Below are positions 48,667-57,851 of a stretch of DNA of 64,000 nt, one piece after another. The translations under genes were made by a program, and so were the position numbers. Below the pieces are notes generated by a model. The model saw only the letters and a list, made by a program, of their open reading frames with translations. It made no database searches and was not told the origin of the DNA. Each line of letters opens with the position of its first letter. The first letter of the stretch is position 1. Origin of the DNA: CAVVTR01 sp963751245 (GTDB lineage: Bacteria; Acidobacteriota; Thermoanaerobaculia; Thermoanaerobaculales; Thermoanaerobaculaceae); assembly GCA_963751245.1 (NCBI GenBank), contig CAVVTR010000007.1, forward strand, positions 248,001 through 312,000. The letters run 5' to 3'.

Positions 48667-51195
48667 TCACCCCTTCGCCGTGGCCCACGACTCTCCCGAC
48701 CCGACGTCCACGCGGAGCGGCACCCGAAGCTCGGCCACGCCCTCCATGACCTCGCGCAGAGCGACCGCGACCTCGTCGGCCCTGGACGCCTCCACCTCCA
48801 CCACCAGCTCGTCGTGGACCTGGAGGAGCAGGCGGGCCTTGCCGCCCAACGTCTCCAGGCGTCGCGCCAGGCCGATCATGGCGAGCTTCATGATGTCGGC
48901 GGCGGTGCCCTGGACGGGGGCGTTGATGGCCTGCCGCTCGGCGTTGCCGCGCACGTTGGGGTTGGCCGAGTCGATCCCCGCGATCCAGCGGACGCGGCCG
49001 AACAGGGTGGACACCTTGCCGGTCCGCCGCGCCTCCTCCTTGATCCCCTCGAGAAACGCGCGGACGCGGGGGAGGCGGGCGAAGTAGGCGTCGATGAACG
49101 CCTGTGCGTCGGGGGTGGGCAGACCCAGCTCGCGGCCCAGCGCGAAGGCGCTCATGCCGTAGATGAGGCCGAAGTTGACGGTCTTCGCCGCGCGGCGCTG
49201 CTCGGTGCTCACCTCCGCCGGCGGGACGCCGAGAACCAGGGCGGCGGTGGTGCGGTGGATGTCCTCCCCCCGCGCGAAGGCGTCCTCGAGGGTGGGCTCC
49301 TCGGCGAAGTGGGCCAGCACCCGCAGCTCGATCTGAGAGTAGTCCGCCGCAACCAGAAGCGACCCGGGATCGGCCACGAAGGCGCGGCGGACCTCACGCC
49401 CCATGGCGCCGCGGACGGGGATGTTCTGCAGGTTCGGGTCCGACGAGGACAGCCTCCCGGTGGCGGCCACGGCCTGGTTGAACCGGGAGTGCACCCTCCC
49501 GTCCGTGCCCAGTTGCCGCGGGAGGGCGTCGACGTAGGTGGACTTGAGCTTGGCCTGCTCCCGGTACTCGAGGATCAGAGCGGGCAGGGGGTAGCCACGG
49601 GCCGCGAGCTCGCCGAGGACGTCCGCGTCGGTCGAGGGGTTGCGCGTCTTCGCGGTGCGGCGCAGCACGGGCAGCCCGCGCCGCACGAACAGGATCTCGG
49701 CGAGCTGCTGGGGCGAGTTGATGTTGAACGGACCTCCGGCCTCGGCGAGGATGTCCCGCTCCAGCCCGGCGAGGGAGGTCTCCAGCCGGCGCGAGAGGTC
49801 GTCCAGGACGGAGGTGTCGAGGCGGATGCCGTCCCGCTCCATGGCCTCGAGCACCGGCACCAGCGGCAGCTCCAGTCGGTGGAACACGTCCTCGAGCCCT
49901 TCGCGCCGGAGGCCGTCCTCGAGCACCGGGACCAGACGCGAGACCGTGGTGGCGGCGGCGGCGGCCGCGTCCCCGGCGTCCGCCGCAGCCACCCCGTGGC
50001 GGCGGGCCAGGGCCTCGAGCGCCACGGCCTCCCCCGGCGCCAGCAGGTAGCCGGCCAGCATGGTGTCGGAGGGCACGGCGTCCGGTGTGGTGCCGGCATC
50101 GCGCAGGGCGGACAGCAGCGCCTTGGCGTCGTGGCACCAGACGCGGCCGAGGCGCGGGGCGAGGAGCCGCGCGAGCTCCTCCGGAGATCCCTCCGCCGCG
50201 GCGACCTCGCCGCCGGCCGCCACCGCCAGACGGCCGCCGGCGAGGGCCACGGCGACGGGGCCCGGGCCGTCCAACAGCGCGGCCAGGGCGGCGGGTCCCA
50301 CCGTCGAGGCGGGGGACGGTGGCGGGGGGGCCTCGGCCGGGCCACCCTCCAGCTCGGCGAGGAGCGAGGTGAAGCCGAGCCGCCGGTAGAGCGCCGCGAG
50401 GCCTGCCCGCTGCGGCTCGGAGCGGTCCAGCGCCTCGAGGTCCAGCGGCACGTCGAGGTCGGTGCGGATGCGGACCAGCTCGAGCGACAGCTCGACCTCG
50501 TCGCGATGCTCGGTGAGCGCCTTGCGGGCCCGAGGGGGCGTGACCTCGTCGACGTGGGCGAGGACCTCGGCCACCGAGCCCCACTGCCCGATGAGCTGCT
50601 TGGCGCCCTTCTCGCCGATGCCCGGGCAGCCGGGCACGTTGTCCGAGCTGTCCCCCATCAGCGCCAGGACCTCCGGGATCCGCCGCGGGGCCGCGCCGAA
50701 GACCTCCTCGACCCCGGCCTCGTCGAGGAGGCGCTCGAGTCGCGTGTGCCACATCTTCACGTTGGGGTCCCGGACCAGCTGCATGAGGTCCTTGTCGGTG
50801 GAGGCGATCACCACCTCGATGCCGGCGGCGTCGGCCCGGGCGGCCACGGTGCCGATGACGTCGTCGGCCTCCACGTCCGCCACCGCGAGGACCTCGAGCC
50901 CGAGGAGGCGGACGGCCTCCTGGGTGAGCGGGATCTGCACCGCCAGGTCCTCGGGCATGGGTGCGCGCTGGGCCTTGTAGCGCTCGTCCATGCGGGTGCG
51001 GAACGTCTCCTTGCCGACGTCGAAGGCCACGCCCACGTGGGTGGGCTCGAGCTCGCGGAGCATGCGGTGGAGCATGCGGAGGAAGCCGTAGGCGGCGCCG
51101 GTGGGCGTGCCGTCCGGGGCGGTGAGGGGGGTGCGGATGGCGAAGAAGGCGCGGTACAGGTTCGAGTGCCCGTCGACGAGCAGAAGTCTCGGCAT
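48667..51195 (-). CDS. polA: DNA polymerase I
   Basis: An 842-residue PolA. The 5'-3' exonuclease domain is first (about 1-290: LLLVDGHSNLYRAFFA; ADDVIGTVA; DKDLMQLV; GDSSDNVPGCPGIGEKGA). The middle 3'-5' exonuclease domain is degenerate: the metal-binding DxE of E. coli is replaced by VAVALAGGRL, so proofreading is unlikely. The polymerase domain has motif A (AADYSQIELRVLAH), the finger helix (RRAAKTVNFGLIYG) and motif C (LLLQVHDELVVE). The ATG follows TATCGT (extended -10, TGC) by six bases, suggesting a leaderless transcript. Confidence 0.97.
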   Translation of the reverse strand: MPRLLLVDGHSNLYRAFFAIRTPLTAPDGTPTGAAYGFLRMLHRMLRELEPTHVGVAFDVGKETFRTRMDERYKAQRAPMPEDLAVQIPLTQEAVRLLGLEVLAVADVEADDVIGTVAARADAAGIEVVIASTDKDLMQLVRDPNVKMWHTRLERLLDEAGVEEVFGAAPRRIPEVLALMGDSSDNVPGCPGIGEKGAKQLIGQWGSVAEVLAHVDEVTPPRARKALTEHRDEVELSLELVRIRTDLDVPLDLEALDRSEPQRAGLAALYRRLGFTSLLAELEGGPAEAPPPPSPASTVGPAALAALLDGPGPVAVALAGGRLAVAAGGEVAAAEGSPEELARLLAPRLGRVWCHDAKALLSALRDAGTTPDAVPSDTMLAGYLLAPGEAVALEALARRHGVAAADAGDAAAAAATTVSRLVPVLEDGLRREGLEDVFHRLELPLVPVLEAMERDGIRLDTSVLDDLSRRLETSLAGLERDILAEAGGPFNINSPQQLAEILFVRRGLPVLRRTAKTRNPSTDADVLGELAARGYPLPALILEYREQAKLKSTYVDALPRQLGTDGRVHSRFNQAVAATGRLSSSDPNLQNIPVRGAMGREVRRAFVADPGSLLVAADYSQIELRVLAHFAEEPTLEDAFARGEDIHRTTAALVLGVPPAEVSTEQRRAAKTVNFGLIYGMSAFALGRELGLPTPDAQAFIDAYFARLPRVRAFLEGIKEEARRTGKVSTLFGRVRWIAGIDSANPNVRGNAERQAINAPVQGTAADIMKLAMIGLARRLETLGGKARLLLQVHDELVVEVEASRADEVAVALREVMEGVAELRVPLRVDVGSGESWATAKG

Positions 51196-51201
51196 GCCCG
51201 A

Positions 51202-51254
51202 ACGATAGCATGCCGGCCGCGGCCGCTGCGGGGCCGGCCGCGCTCTGCTACCCT
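51202..51254. promoter_or_regulatory. Divergent promoter pair for polA and the PHP gene
   Basis: On the minus strand TGC-TATCGT (-10 at 51207-51202) ends six bases before the polA ATG. On the plus strand TGC-TACCCT (51246-51254) ends six bases before the PHP GTG. Both are extended -10 elements, and both imply transcripts starting at the start codon. Confidence 0.45.
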
Positions 51255-51260
51255 CCGGCG

Positions 51261-52313
51261 GTGATCGACAATGCGCTCCTCGCCGAGGCGCTGTTCGAGC
51301 TCGCCGAGAGCCACCCCGCGGGCGAGGAGAGGCTGGAGCTGCTCCGCGCCGCCTACGCCATCTTCGACCACCCCCGCGAGCTCGCCGCGAGCCGCCGGCT
51401 GCCCGAGACCGTGCCCCTCGAGACGCTCCCCACCGTGACGATGCTGCGCACGGTCCGCAGTGCCGAGGCGCTGGCCGCCGCGGTGCAGCGGCTGGCGGGG
51501 CCGCTGGAGCGGCGGGGCGGGGCGACCCGGGAGGGGTTCCTGTCGGCCGCCGAGGTGGCCGGGGTCCTCGGCGGCGGGGACCTCGACCCCCTGCAGCTTC
51601 GCGGCGCCTGTCACTGGCACACGCGGGCGTCGGACGGGGTGGCGAGCCTCGAGGCCATGACGCGCGCATGCCTGCGACGCGGCGCGTCCTGGGCGCTGGT
51701 CGCCGACCACACGCGGGGGCTCGCCTGCGTGAACGGCCTCGACGGCGAGGGCGTGGCCATGCAGCGGCGGGGCGTGGCGGCGTGGAACCGGCGGCGGGGC
51801 GACGAGCTCTGGCTCGTCCAGGGCCTCGAGGCGGAGATCGGCGAGGACGGCACGCTGGACCTGCCGCGGCGGGAGCGCGCGGGCGTCGCCGTGGTCGCCG
51901 CGGTGCACACCGGCCTCACCGACCGGCGCGACCAGACGTCCCGCTACCTCAAGGCGCTGTCCCAGCCCGGGGTCTGGGCGCTCGCGCATCCGCGGGGGCG
52001 GCTGTTCGCCCGCAGGAGCGGCGTGCGAGCCAACTGGGAGGTGGTCTTCCGGGCCGCCGCCGAGGCCGGCGTGCTCCTGGAGATCAACGGGTTCCCGCGC
52101 CGCCAGGACCTCGACCCCACCCTCGTCCGCCTCGCCGCGGAGAGCGGGTGCCGCTTCCTCGCGGCCTCCGACGCCCACCACCCGCGCCACCTGGTCTTCG
52201 ACGAGACGGCGCTGGCAATCGCGGTCCGGGCCGGCATGGACCGCGACAGCATCGTCAATTTCGACACGCGGTACCGGCTGGCCCAGGACTACCCCGCCCT
52301 CGCCGTCGAGTAG
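51261..52313 (+). CDS. PHP-domain phosphoesterase-like protein (PolX-C-like)
   Basis: A 350-residue protein. The N-terminal third is helical, ending in a LxTVTMLRTVRSAEAL segment. From about residue 115 a PHP metal-hydrolase domain follows: ACHWHTRASDG (HxH), LVADHTRG, LVQGLEAEI, VVAAVHTG, WALAHPRGR and AASDAHHP. All nine metal ligands typical of PHP proteins appear. The overall layout matches the C-terminal half of PolX-type polymerases without the polymerase domain. Divergent from polA, hence possibly a DNA-repair role (inference). GTG start agrees with a leaderless promoter. Confidence 0.82.
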   Translation: MIDNALLAEALFELAESHPAGEERLELLRAAYAIFDHPRELAASRRLPETVPLETLPTVTMLRTVRSAEALAAAVQRLAGPLERRGGATREGFLSAAEVAGVLGGGDLDPLQLRGACHWHTRASDGVASLEAMTRACLRRGASWALVADHTRGLACVNGLDGEGVAMQRRGVAAWNRRRGDELWLVQGLEAEIGEDGTLDLPRRERAGVAVVAAVHTGLTDRRDQTSRYLKALSQPGVWALAHPRGRLFARRSGVRANWEVVFRAAAEAGVLLEINGFPRRQDLDPTLVRLAAESGCRFLAASDAHHPRHLVFDETALAIAVRAGMDRDSIVNFDTRYRLAQDYPALAVE

Positions 52314-52315
52314 AC

Positions 52316-52336
52316 GGCTCCGGGGCCGCCGGAGCC
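52316..52336. terminator. Hairpin between convergent PHP and cysK genes
   Basis: GGCTCCGG and CCGGAGCC form a perfect 8-base stem around GGCCG. No T-run; likely a bidirectional terminator. Confidence 0.45.
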
Positions 52337-52341
52337 GGGGT

Positions 52342-53274
<933 letters not shown>

Positions 53275-53418
53275 ACGCTCCTCCTCGGGGCCCGGGGGCG
53301 GCCGCTGTATGCGGCAACCGCCCCGTCCGTGCCGCCGATTCCAGCCCCGCCCCCGCGGCGCCGGAGGTGCGGCCGGGGGAGATCCGGACGGGTGTGGAAG
53401 ACGGGGGACAGGAGGCGG

Positions 53419-53443
53419 GCGGGGGGCCGCGAGGGCCCCCCGC
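53419..53443 (-). terminator. GC hairpin identical in stem to that after ssrA
   Basis: GCGGGGGGCC and GGCCCCCCGC form a perfect 10-base stem around GCGAG. The same two stem sequences flank a 4-base loop next to the tmRNA 3' end (34377-34400). Confidence 0.4.
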
Positions 53444-53783
53444 AACCAACGGCCGGCCGGCGCGGGTCGCGGCTCCCCAGCCCCGTGGAGCCCGCACCGG
53501 ACCGCTGTGCTTCTACAACGACTGCGCCTCGGCCCTTCCTCCGCGGGTTGCGCGGCTCGGCGTCTCGACGCCGTCCGCCGGCGGGGGCAGCGGCCGACTC
53601 CCTCCCGGGGGCCTCGTGGGCCGTGGACGCGTTGCCCGGTTGCAGCCTCGCGTCCGCCGGACCCCGCCCGTCCAGGAGCCGTGCTGCGCGCGCCGTCGTG
53701 GTCCCGGTCCCGGTGAGGGAGCGGAGGACGGCGGGCTGCCGGACGGGGTGTGTGCAACGTTAAACATGCTCACGTTAGCCACT
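53419..53783 (-). ncRNA. Possible unassigned ncRNA or long cysK leader
   Basis: A minus-strand promoter with a perfect -35 box (53819-53790) should start a transcript near 53783. No convincing reading frame follows. The transcript would reach a strong hairpin (53419-53443) with the same stem as the one behind tmRNA. Several internal inverted repeats, such as CCGCG-CAACC-CGCGG (about 53541-53555), suggest structure. I compared it by eye with RNase P, SRP and tmRNA cores and found no match. Confidence 0.25.
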
Positions 53784-53789
53784 TTCACA

Positions 53790-53819
53790 ATGATGCGATC
53801 GGTCCGTGACATCTGTCAA
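53790..53819 (-). promoter_or_regulatory. Minus-strand sigma-70 promoter in the cysK/pta spacer
   Basis: TTGACA (53819-53814), 18-base spacer, CATCAT (53795-53790). The -35 box is perfect, which is rare at this GC content. It points toward cysK, 500 bases away. Confidence 0.5.
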
Positions 53820-53893
53820 CCCCTCCGGAGGTGTTGTTGCACGGTGGTCGCGGGCTCGTGCGCGGAGAGTACAATGTCACCGGAGGTGGATCC

Positions 53894-54901
53894 ATGGACT
53901 TTCTGAAAAGCCTTCCCCAGAGGGCTCGCGAGGTTGGTGGGCACGTGGTGCTGGTGGAGGGAGACGATCCCCGCGTGGTGGAGGCGGCCCAGGCGATCCT
54001 CGCGGGGAACTACGCCCGCGTGACACTGCTGTGCCCCCATGCGAAGCGGACCCCGACCCACGCCGCGCTGGAGGCGGCCGGCGCCGCCGTCACCGACCCC
54101 GTCACCGACCCGCGCCGCGAAGCGCTGTGCGACCTCCTGTTCGCGAAGCGGGCACCCAAGGGCTGGAGCCGGGAGCAGGTGGAGGCTGCGGCCAGCGACC
54201 CGCTGTACTTCGCCTCGCTGCTGGTGGCGGCCGGGGAGTGCGACACGTCGGTGGGCGGTGCGGTGCGCACCACGGCGGAAACCGTGCGCGCGGCCCTGCA
54301 CTCCATCGGGCCCGCCAAGGGGATCCGCACGGTGTCCTCGTCGTTCATCATGGTGCACCCGGACCGACAGTGGGGCCACGAGGGGATCATGGTCTTCGCG
54401 GACTGCGCGGTGATGCCCGACCCCGATCCCGACCAGCTCGCCGACATCGCGATGGGGGCCGCCGAGACGTTCCGAGCGGTCGTGGGCGGCGAGCCGAAGG
54501 TGGCGCTGTTGTCGTTCTCCACCAAGGGCTCGGCGGAGCACCCCCTGGTGGACAAGGTGCGGGCGGCCGGCGGCCGGCTCCGGGAGCGCGGGGTGGGGTT
54601 CGAGTTCGACGACGAGCTCCAGCTCGACGCGGCGCTGATCCCGGCCATCGGGGAGCGCAAGGCCCGGGGCTCGGCGGTGGCCGGCCGGGCGAACGTCCTG
54701 GTCTTCCCCGATCTCAACGCCGGCAACATCGGCTACAAGCTGACCGAGCGCCTCGGCGGCGCCCGCGCCCTGGGACCTCTTCTGCAGGGCCTGGCGCGTC
54801 CCGCGAACGATCTCTCCCGTGGCTGCTCGGCGCGGGATGTGGTAGAAACGTCTTGCCTTTCGCTGCTGCAAGCGGCGCTCGGCAAGGAGGCGCGCGTCTG
54901 A
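53894..54901 (+). CDS. pta: Phosphate acetyltransferase
   Basis: A 335-residue enzyme that interconverts acetyl-CoA and acetyl phosphate. It is of the short PTA/PTB type without the N-terminal regulatory domain. Family motifs: SDPLYFASLLVAAGECDTSVGGAVRTTAETVRAAL, SSSFIMVHPD, DCAVMPDPD, LLSFSTKGSA and the late VFPDLNAGNIGYKLTERLGGA. With acetate kinase it would yield ATP during fermentation of amino acids; no ackA is nearby. GGAGGTGG precedes the ATG. A TACAAT box (53870-53875) is a possible -10. It heads the pta-purD-purE-ricT chain. Confidence 0.95.
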   Translation: MDFLKSLPQRAREVGGHVVLVEGDDPRVVEAAQAILAGNYARVTLLCPHAKRTPTHAALEAAGAAVTDPVTDPRREALCDLLFAKRAPKGWSREQVEAAASDPLYFASLLVAAGECDTSVGGAVRTTAETVRAALHSIGPAKGIRTVSSSFIMVHPDRQWGHEGIMVFADCAVMPDPDPDQLADIAMGAAETFRAVVGGEPKVALLSFSTKGSAEHPLVDKVRAAGGRLRERGVGFEFDDELQLDAALIPAIGERKARGSAVAGRANVLVFPDLNAGNIGYKLTERLGGARALGPLLQGLARPANDLSRGCSARDVVETSCLSLLQAALGKEARV

Positions 54902-54902
54902 C

Positions 54903-56159
54903 ATGAGGGTCCTGGTGGTGGGCAGCGGCGCCCGGGAGCACGCGCTGGCCTGGCGGCTGTCCCGGGCGGAGGGAGTCGGTGAGCTGTACGCGGCGCCTGG
55001 CAATCCGGGTATCGGCCAGCTGGCGCGCTGCGTCCCCATCGCCGCCGACGCCACCGTGGAGCTGGCCGAGTTCGCGTCCTCCCTCCACATCGACCTCACC
55101 GTGGTGGGCCCGGAGCTCCCCCTGGTGCTGGGGATCGGCGACGAGTTCCGGCGCCGGGACCTGACCATCCTGGGGCCCTCCCGCGGCGGCGCGGAGCTCG
55201 AGGGCTCCAAGGTCTTCACCAAGGAGTTCTGCCTGCGACACGGCATTCCCACCGCCGACGCGGCGGTCGTCCGCACCCGGGACGAGGCGGTGGCGGCGGT
55301 GCGGCGGCTGGGCGTGCCGGTGGTCTTCAAGGCCGACGGGCTGGCCGCGGGGAAGGGCGTGCTGGTCTGCCAGAGCCGGGACGAGGTCGAGACCGCGATG
55401 GTCCGCTTCTTCGAGGAGCGCTCCTTCGGGGCCGCCGGCGACCGGGTCCTGGTCGAGCAGTGCCTGGTGGGCGACGAGGTGTCGTTCATGGTGCTCACCG
55501 ACGGCACCTCGGTCGTACCCCTCGCGTCGTCCCGGGACTACAAGCGGCTGCTCGACGAAGACCGCGGTCCCAACACCGGAGGCATGGGCGCCATCTCCCC
55601 CGCTCCCCTGGCCCCCGAGCTGGCGGGCGCCATCCTCCGGGACATCATTCACCCGACGGTCCGCGGCCTCAACGAGGAGGGGCGCTCCTACCGGGGCGTC
55701 CTCTACGCCGGGGTGATGGTCACCGCCGAGGGCCCGAAGCTGCTCGAGTACAACTGCCGGCTGGGCGACCCCGAGGCCCAGGTGGTGCTGCCCCGTCTCG
55801 ACGGCAACCTCGCCGCCCTGCTGCGGGCCACGGCCCGCGGGGAGCTCGGCACGGTGCGCGCCTCCTGGAAGCGGGAGGCCGCCGCGTGCGTGGTGCTGGC
55901 GGCGGAGGGATACCCGGCGTCGCCCCGGCGCGGCGACGCCATCACGGGTCTGCCCGAGGCGCTCGCGCTGCCGGGTGCGCTGGTCTTCTTCGCCGGCACC
56001 GCGGTGGAGGACGGAACCCTCGTCACGGCCGGAGGCCGCGTGCTCTCCGCGGTGGGCCGGGGCGCCTCCCTGGCCGACGCGCTGCACACCGCCTACGCGG
56101 CGGCCGGGCGGATCCGGTTCGAAGGCTGCCAGTTCCGCAGCGACATCGGGGGGGTGTGA
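54903..56159 (+). CDS. purD: Phosphoribosylamine--glycine ligase
   Basis: PurD (GARS) joins phosphoribosylamine and glycine in purine synthesis. The 418-residue ATP-grasp protein shows VLVVGSGAREHALAWRL, VVGPELPLVLGI, VFKADGLAAGKGV, the GGMGAISP loop and YNCRLGDPEAQVVLPRL in family order. It begins one base after the pta stop. Confidence 0.98.
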   Translation: MRVLVVGSGAREHALAWRLSRAEGVGELYAAPGNPGIGQLARCVPIAADATVELAEFASSLHIDLTVVGPELPLVLGIGDEFRRRDLTILGPSRGGAELEGSKVFTKEFCLRHGIPTADAAVVRTRDEAVAAVRRLGVPVVFKADGLAAGKGVLVCQSRDEVETAMVRFFEERSFGAAGDRVLVEQCLVGDEVSFMVLTDGTSVVPLASSRDYKRLLDEDRGPNTGGMGAISPAPLAPELAGAILRDIIHPTVRGLNEEGRSYRGVLYAGVMVTAEGPKLLEYNCRLGDPEAQVVLPRLDGNLAALLRATARGELGTVRASWKREAAACVVLAAEGYPASPRRGDAITGLPEALALPGALVFFAGTAVEDGTLVTAGGRVLSAVGRGASLADALHTAYAAAGRIRFEGCQFRSDIGGV

Positions 56160-56160
56160 C

Positions 56161-56667
56161 GTGAAGCCTCAGGTGCTCGTCCTCATGGGTTCCCCCAGCG
56201 ACTGGGAGATCATGCGGCACGCGGTGGCGGAGCTCGACTCCCTCGGGATCGCCAGCCGGGCCCACATCGCCTCGGCGCACCGCACGCCGGACCGCGTGCG
56301 GAGCCTCGTCGGCGGGGCGGAGCGCGACGGCGTGCGCGTGTTCATCTGCGGCGCCGGCATGGCCGCCCACCTCGCGGGGGTCGTCGCCTCCCTCACGGTG
56401 CGGCCGGTGATCGGCGTGCCGCTTCCCGGCGGGCTCGAGGGCGGCATGGACGCCCTCCTGGCGACGGTGCAGATGCCCGGTGGGGTCCCCGTCGCCACCG
56501 TGGCGGTGGGCAAGGCCGGCGCGCGCAACGCCGCTGTGCTGGCGGCCCAGATGATCGCCCTGGGCGACGGCGCCGTCGAGGAGGCCCTGCGCAGGGCCAG
56601 GGCGGCGCAGGCCGAGGCCGTGGAACGGGCCGACGCCTTGCTGACCGAAGAGAGGAGCAAAGCGTGA
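56161..56667 (+). CDS. purE: N5-carboxyaminoimidazole ribonucleotide mutase
   Basis: PurE class I rearranges N5-CAIR to CAIR in purine synthesis. 168 residues with LVLMGSPSDW, ASAHRTPDRV, FICGAGMAAHLAGVVAS, RPVIGVPLPGG and VATVAVGKAGARNAAVLA. The active-site histidine lies in SAHRTP. GTG start one base after purD. The end overlaps the ricT start (GTGA). Confidence 0.97.
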   Translation: MKPQVLVLMGSPSDWEIMRHAVAELDSLGIASRAHIASAHRTPDRVRSLVGGAERDGVRVFICGAGMAAHLAGVVASLTVRPVIGVPLPGGLEGGMDALLATVQMPGGVPVATVAVGKAGARNAAVLAAQMIALGDGAVEEALRRARAAQAEAVERADALLTEERSKA

Positions 56668-57368
56668 GCTGCTCGGAGTGTGGCGTCACGACGCCCGTGC
56701 CCGGCGTGGCACGACTGGTCCTCAGTGACGAGCTGCCGGCGCAGCTGTGCTCCACCGGCGACGGTCTCGATCTGCTTCCGGGCGGCCGGTACGTGGTGGC
56801 GACGCGGGAGGGCGAGCGCCTCGCCCTGGTGCCCGAGTACGGGCTGAAGCCCCTCCGCCCCTGCGCCGACAGGGTGGTGGGGACGGTGCTCCGGGAGGCG
56901 TCGGCCCAGGAGGTGGAGCGGGGCGCCGAGCTCACCGCCTGCGAGCGTGACGCCCTGCAGTTCTGCCGGCGCCGGGCCCGCGAGCGCTCGCTTCCGCTTC
57001 GCCCGGTGTCGGCGGTGGCCCCCCTCGACCGGGACACGCTGACCGTGACCTACGCTGCGGAGGAGCGCGTGGACGTGCGCGACCTCGCCCGGGACCTCTC
57101 CCAGTACACGCGCCGCCGGGTCGACCTCAAGCCCATCGGGGTGCGGGACCAGGCGAAGGAGAGCGGGGGGCTCGGCCACTGCGGCCGGGTGCTGTGCTGC
57201 GCCACCTTCATGTCGCGCTTCAGCTCGGTCACCGTGCGCATGGCCAAGGCGCAGAACCTCGCGCTCAACCCCTCGCGCATCTCCGGGATGTGCGGGCGTC
57301 TGATGTGCTGTCTCGCCCACGAGGCCCCCGACAAGCTGCTGCAGCGCCGCCGCGAGAACCACTCCTGA
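56664..57368 (+). CDS. ricT: PSP1-domain protein, RicT-like
   Basis: A 234-residue protein of the PSP1/RicT family. In Bacillus, RicT (YaaT) with RicA and RicF forms a Y-complex with iron-sulfur clusters that steers RNase Y. The core is RRRVDLKPIGVRDQAKESGGLGHCGRVLCCATFM followed by MAKAQNLALNPSRISGMCGRLMCCLAHE. The Cys pairs (HCGR, LCC, MCGR, MCC) are the cluster ligands. Extra N-terminal cysteines (SCSEC) are seen. GTG overlapping purE. Confidence 0.92.
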   Translation: MSCSECGVTTPVPGVARLVLSDELPAQLCSTGDGLDLLPGGRYVVATREGERLALVPEYGLKPLRPCADRVVGTVLREASAQEVERGAELTACERDALQFCRRRARERSLPLRPVSAVAPLDRDTLTVTYAAEERVDVRDLARDLSQYTRRRVDLKPIGVRDQAKESGGLGHCGRVLCCATFMSRFSSVTVRMAKAQNLALNPSRISGMCGRLMCCLAHEAPDKLLQRRRENHS

Positions 57369-57431
57369 CGCGCCCCCGGGGGGTCGCCGAAGAGAGCGCG
57401 AGCTAAACTCTTTCGCTCCGGCGTCCGTACA

Positions 57432-57461
57432 TTTACAGCGGGGCCAGCACGATGGTATAGT
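57432..57461 (+). promoter_or_regulatory. Promoter of the hfq-like gene
   Basis: TTTACA (57432-57437), 18-base spacer, TATAGT (57456-57461) preceded by TGG. It is one of the strongest promoters in the window. The start codon is 28 bases beyond the -10 box. Confidence 0.65.
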
Positions 57462-57488
57462 GCTTTCCATATCAGTGGCGGTGAGGCT

Positions 57489-57851
57489 ATGAGAGACAGT
57501 GACAACTCAGGTGGCGGTGCGCTGCCCAGCAGGAGGCTCATCCGGCCCTCGATTTCCGAGGTCACCGATCGCGCGTCTTTGCGCCAGACGTCCCACCGCA
57601 AGCAGGCGCCGCCTGAACAGACCAACGCCGAGAACTACTACTTTATCAAGCAGATGCAGAACAAGACGGCGATGGTCGTGGTGCTCGACGACGGGACCGA
57701 GCTCAACGGCTGGATCGAGTGGTACGACCGGGAGTGCATCAAGCTCAACCGTCACGACGGGCCCAACCTCATGATCTACAAGCACTCCATCCGCTACATG
57801 TTCAAGGCGGAGGAGCTGCGTCAGCGTCGTCGCCGGCGGCCGACGGAGTGA
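57489..57851 (+). CDS. hfq: Hfq-like RNA chaperone with N-terminal extension
   Basis: A 120-residue Sm-fold protein. The Hfq core (about residues 48-113) reads NAENYYFIKQMQNKTAMVVVLDDGTELNGWIEWYDRECIKL, and the Sm2 motif is LMIYKHSIRYM (YKHAI in classical Hfq). The first 45 residues are polar and unlike E. coli Hfq, whose extension is at the C-terminus. The end is very basic (RQRRRRRP). It should form a hexameric ring that binds small RNAs, though target use may differ. A strong own promoter. The last 50 bases overlap the convergent MinD-like gene. Confidence 0.8.
   Translation: MRDSDNSGGGALPSRRLIRPSISEVTDRASLRQTSHRKQAPPEQTNAENYYFIKQMQNKTAMVVVLDDGTELNGWIEWYDRECIKLNRHDGPNLMIYKHSIRYMFKAEELRQRRRRRPTE

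Larger units (their letters stand above)
53275..53893. other. Long spacer between divergent cysK and pta
   Basis: 619 bases without a recognisable protein gene. An AT-rich promoter island lies at 53750-53820. A structured GC-rich stretch follows on the minus strand, with a strong hairpin at 53419-53443. Confidence 0.6.

Noticed and set aside
53419..53790. RNase P RNA or SRP RNA in the cysK/pta spacer
   Set aside because: A GGAGGAAGGGCCG stretch on the minus strand recalls RNase P, but the other conserved regions (ACAGAA...GGCTTA; GGTAACGCC) are absent. The SRP core GGTCAGG...GGAAGCAGCC is also absent.
53513..53812. 99-codon minus-strand frame with GGAGGGG before its ATG
   Set aside because: The TTGACA/CATCAT promoter would start transcription after this ATG, and the protein turns into Pro/Arg/Gly low complexity after 25 residues.
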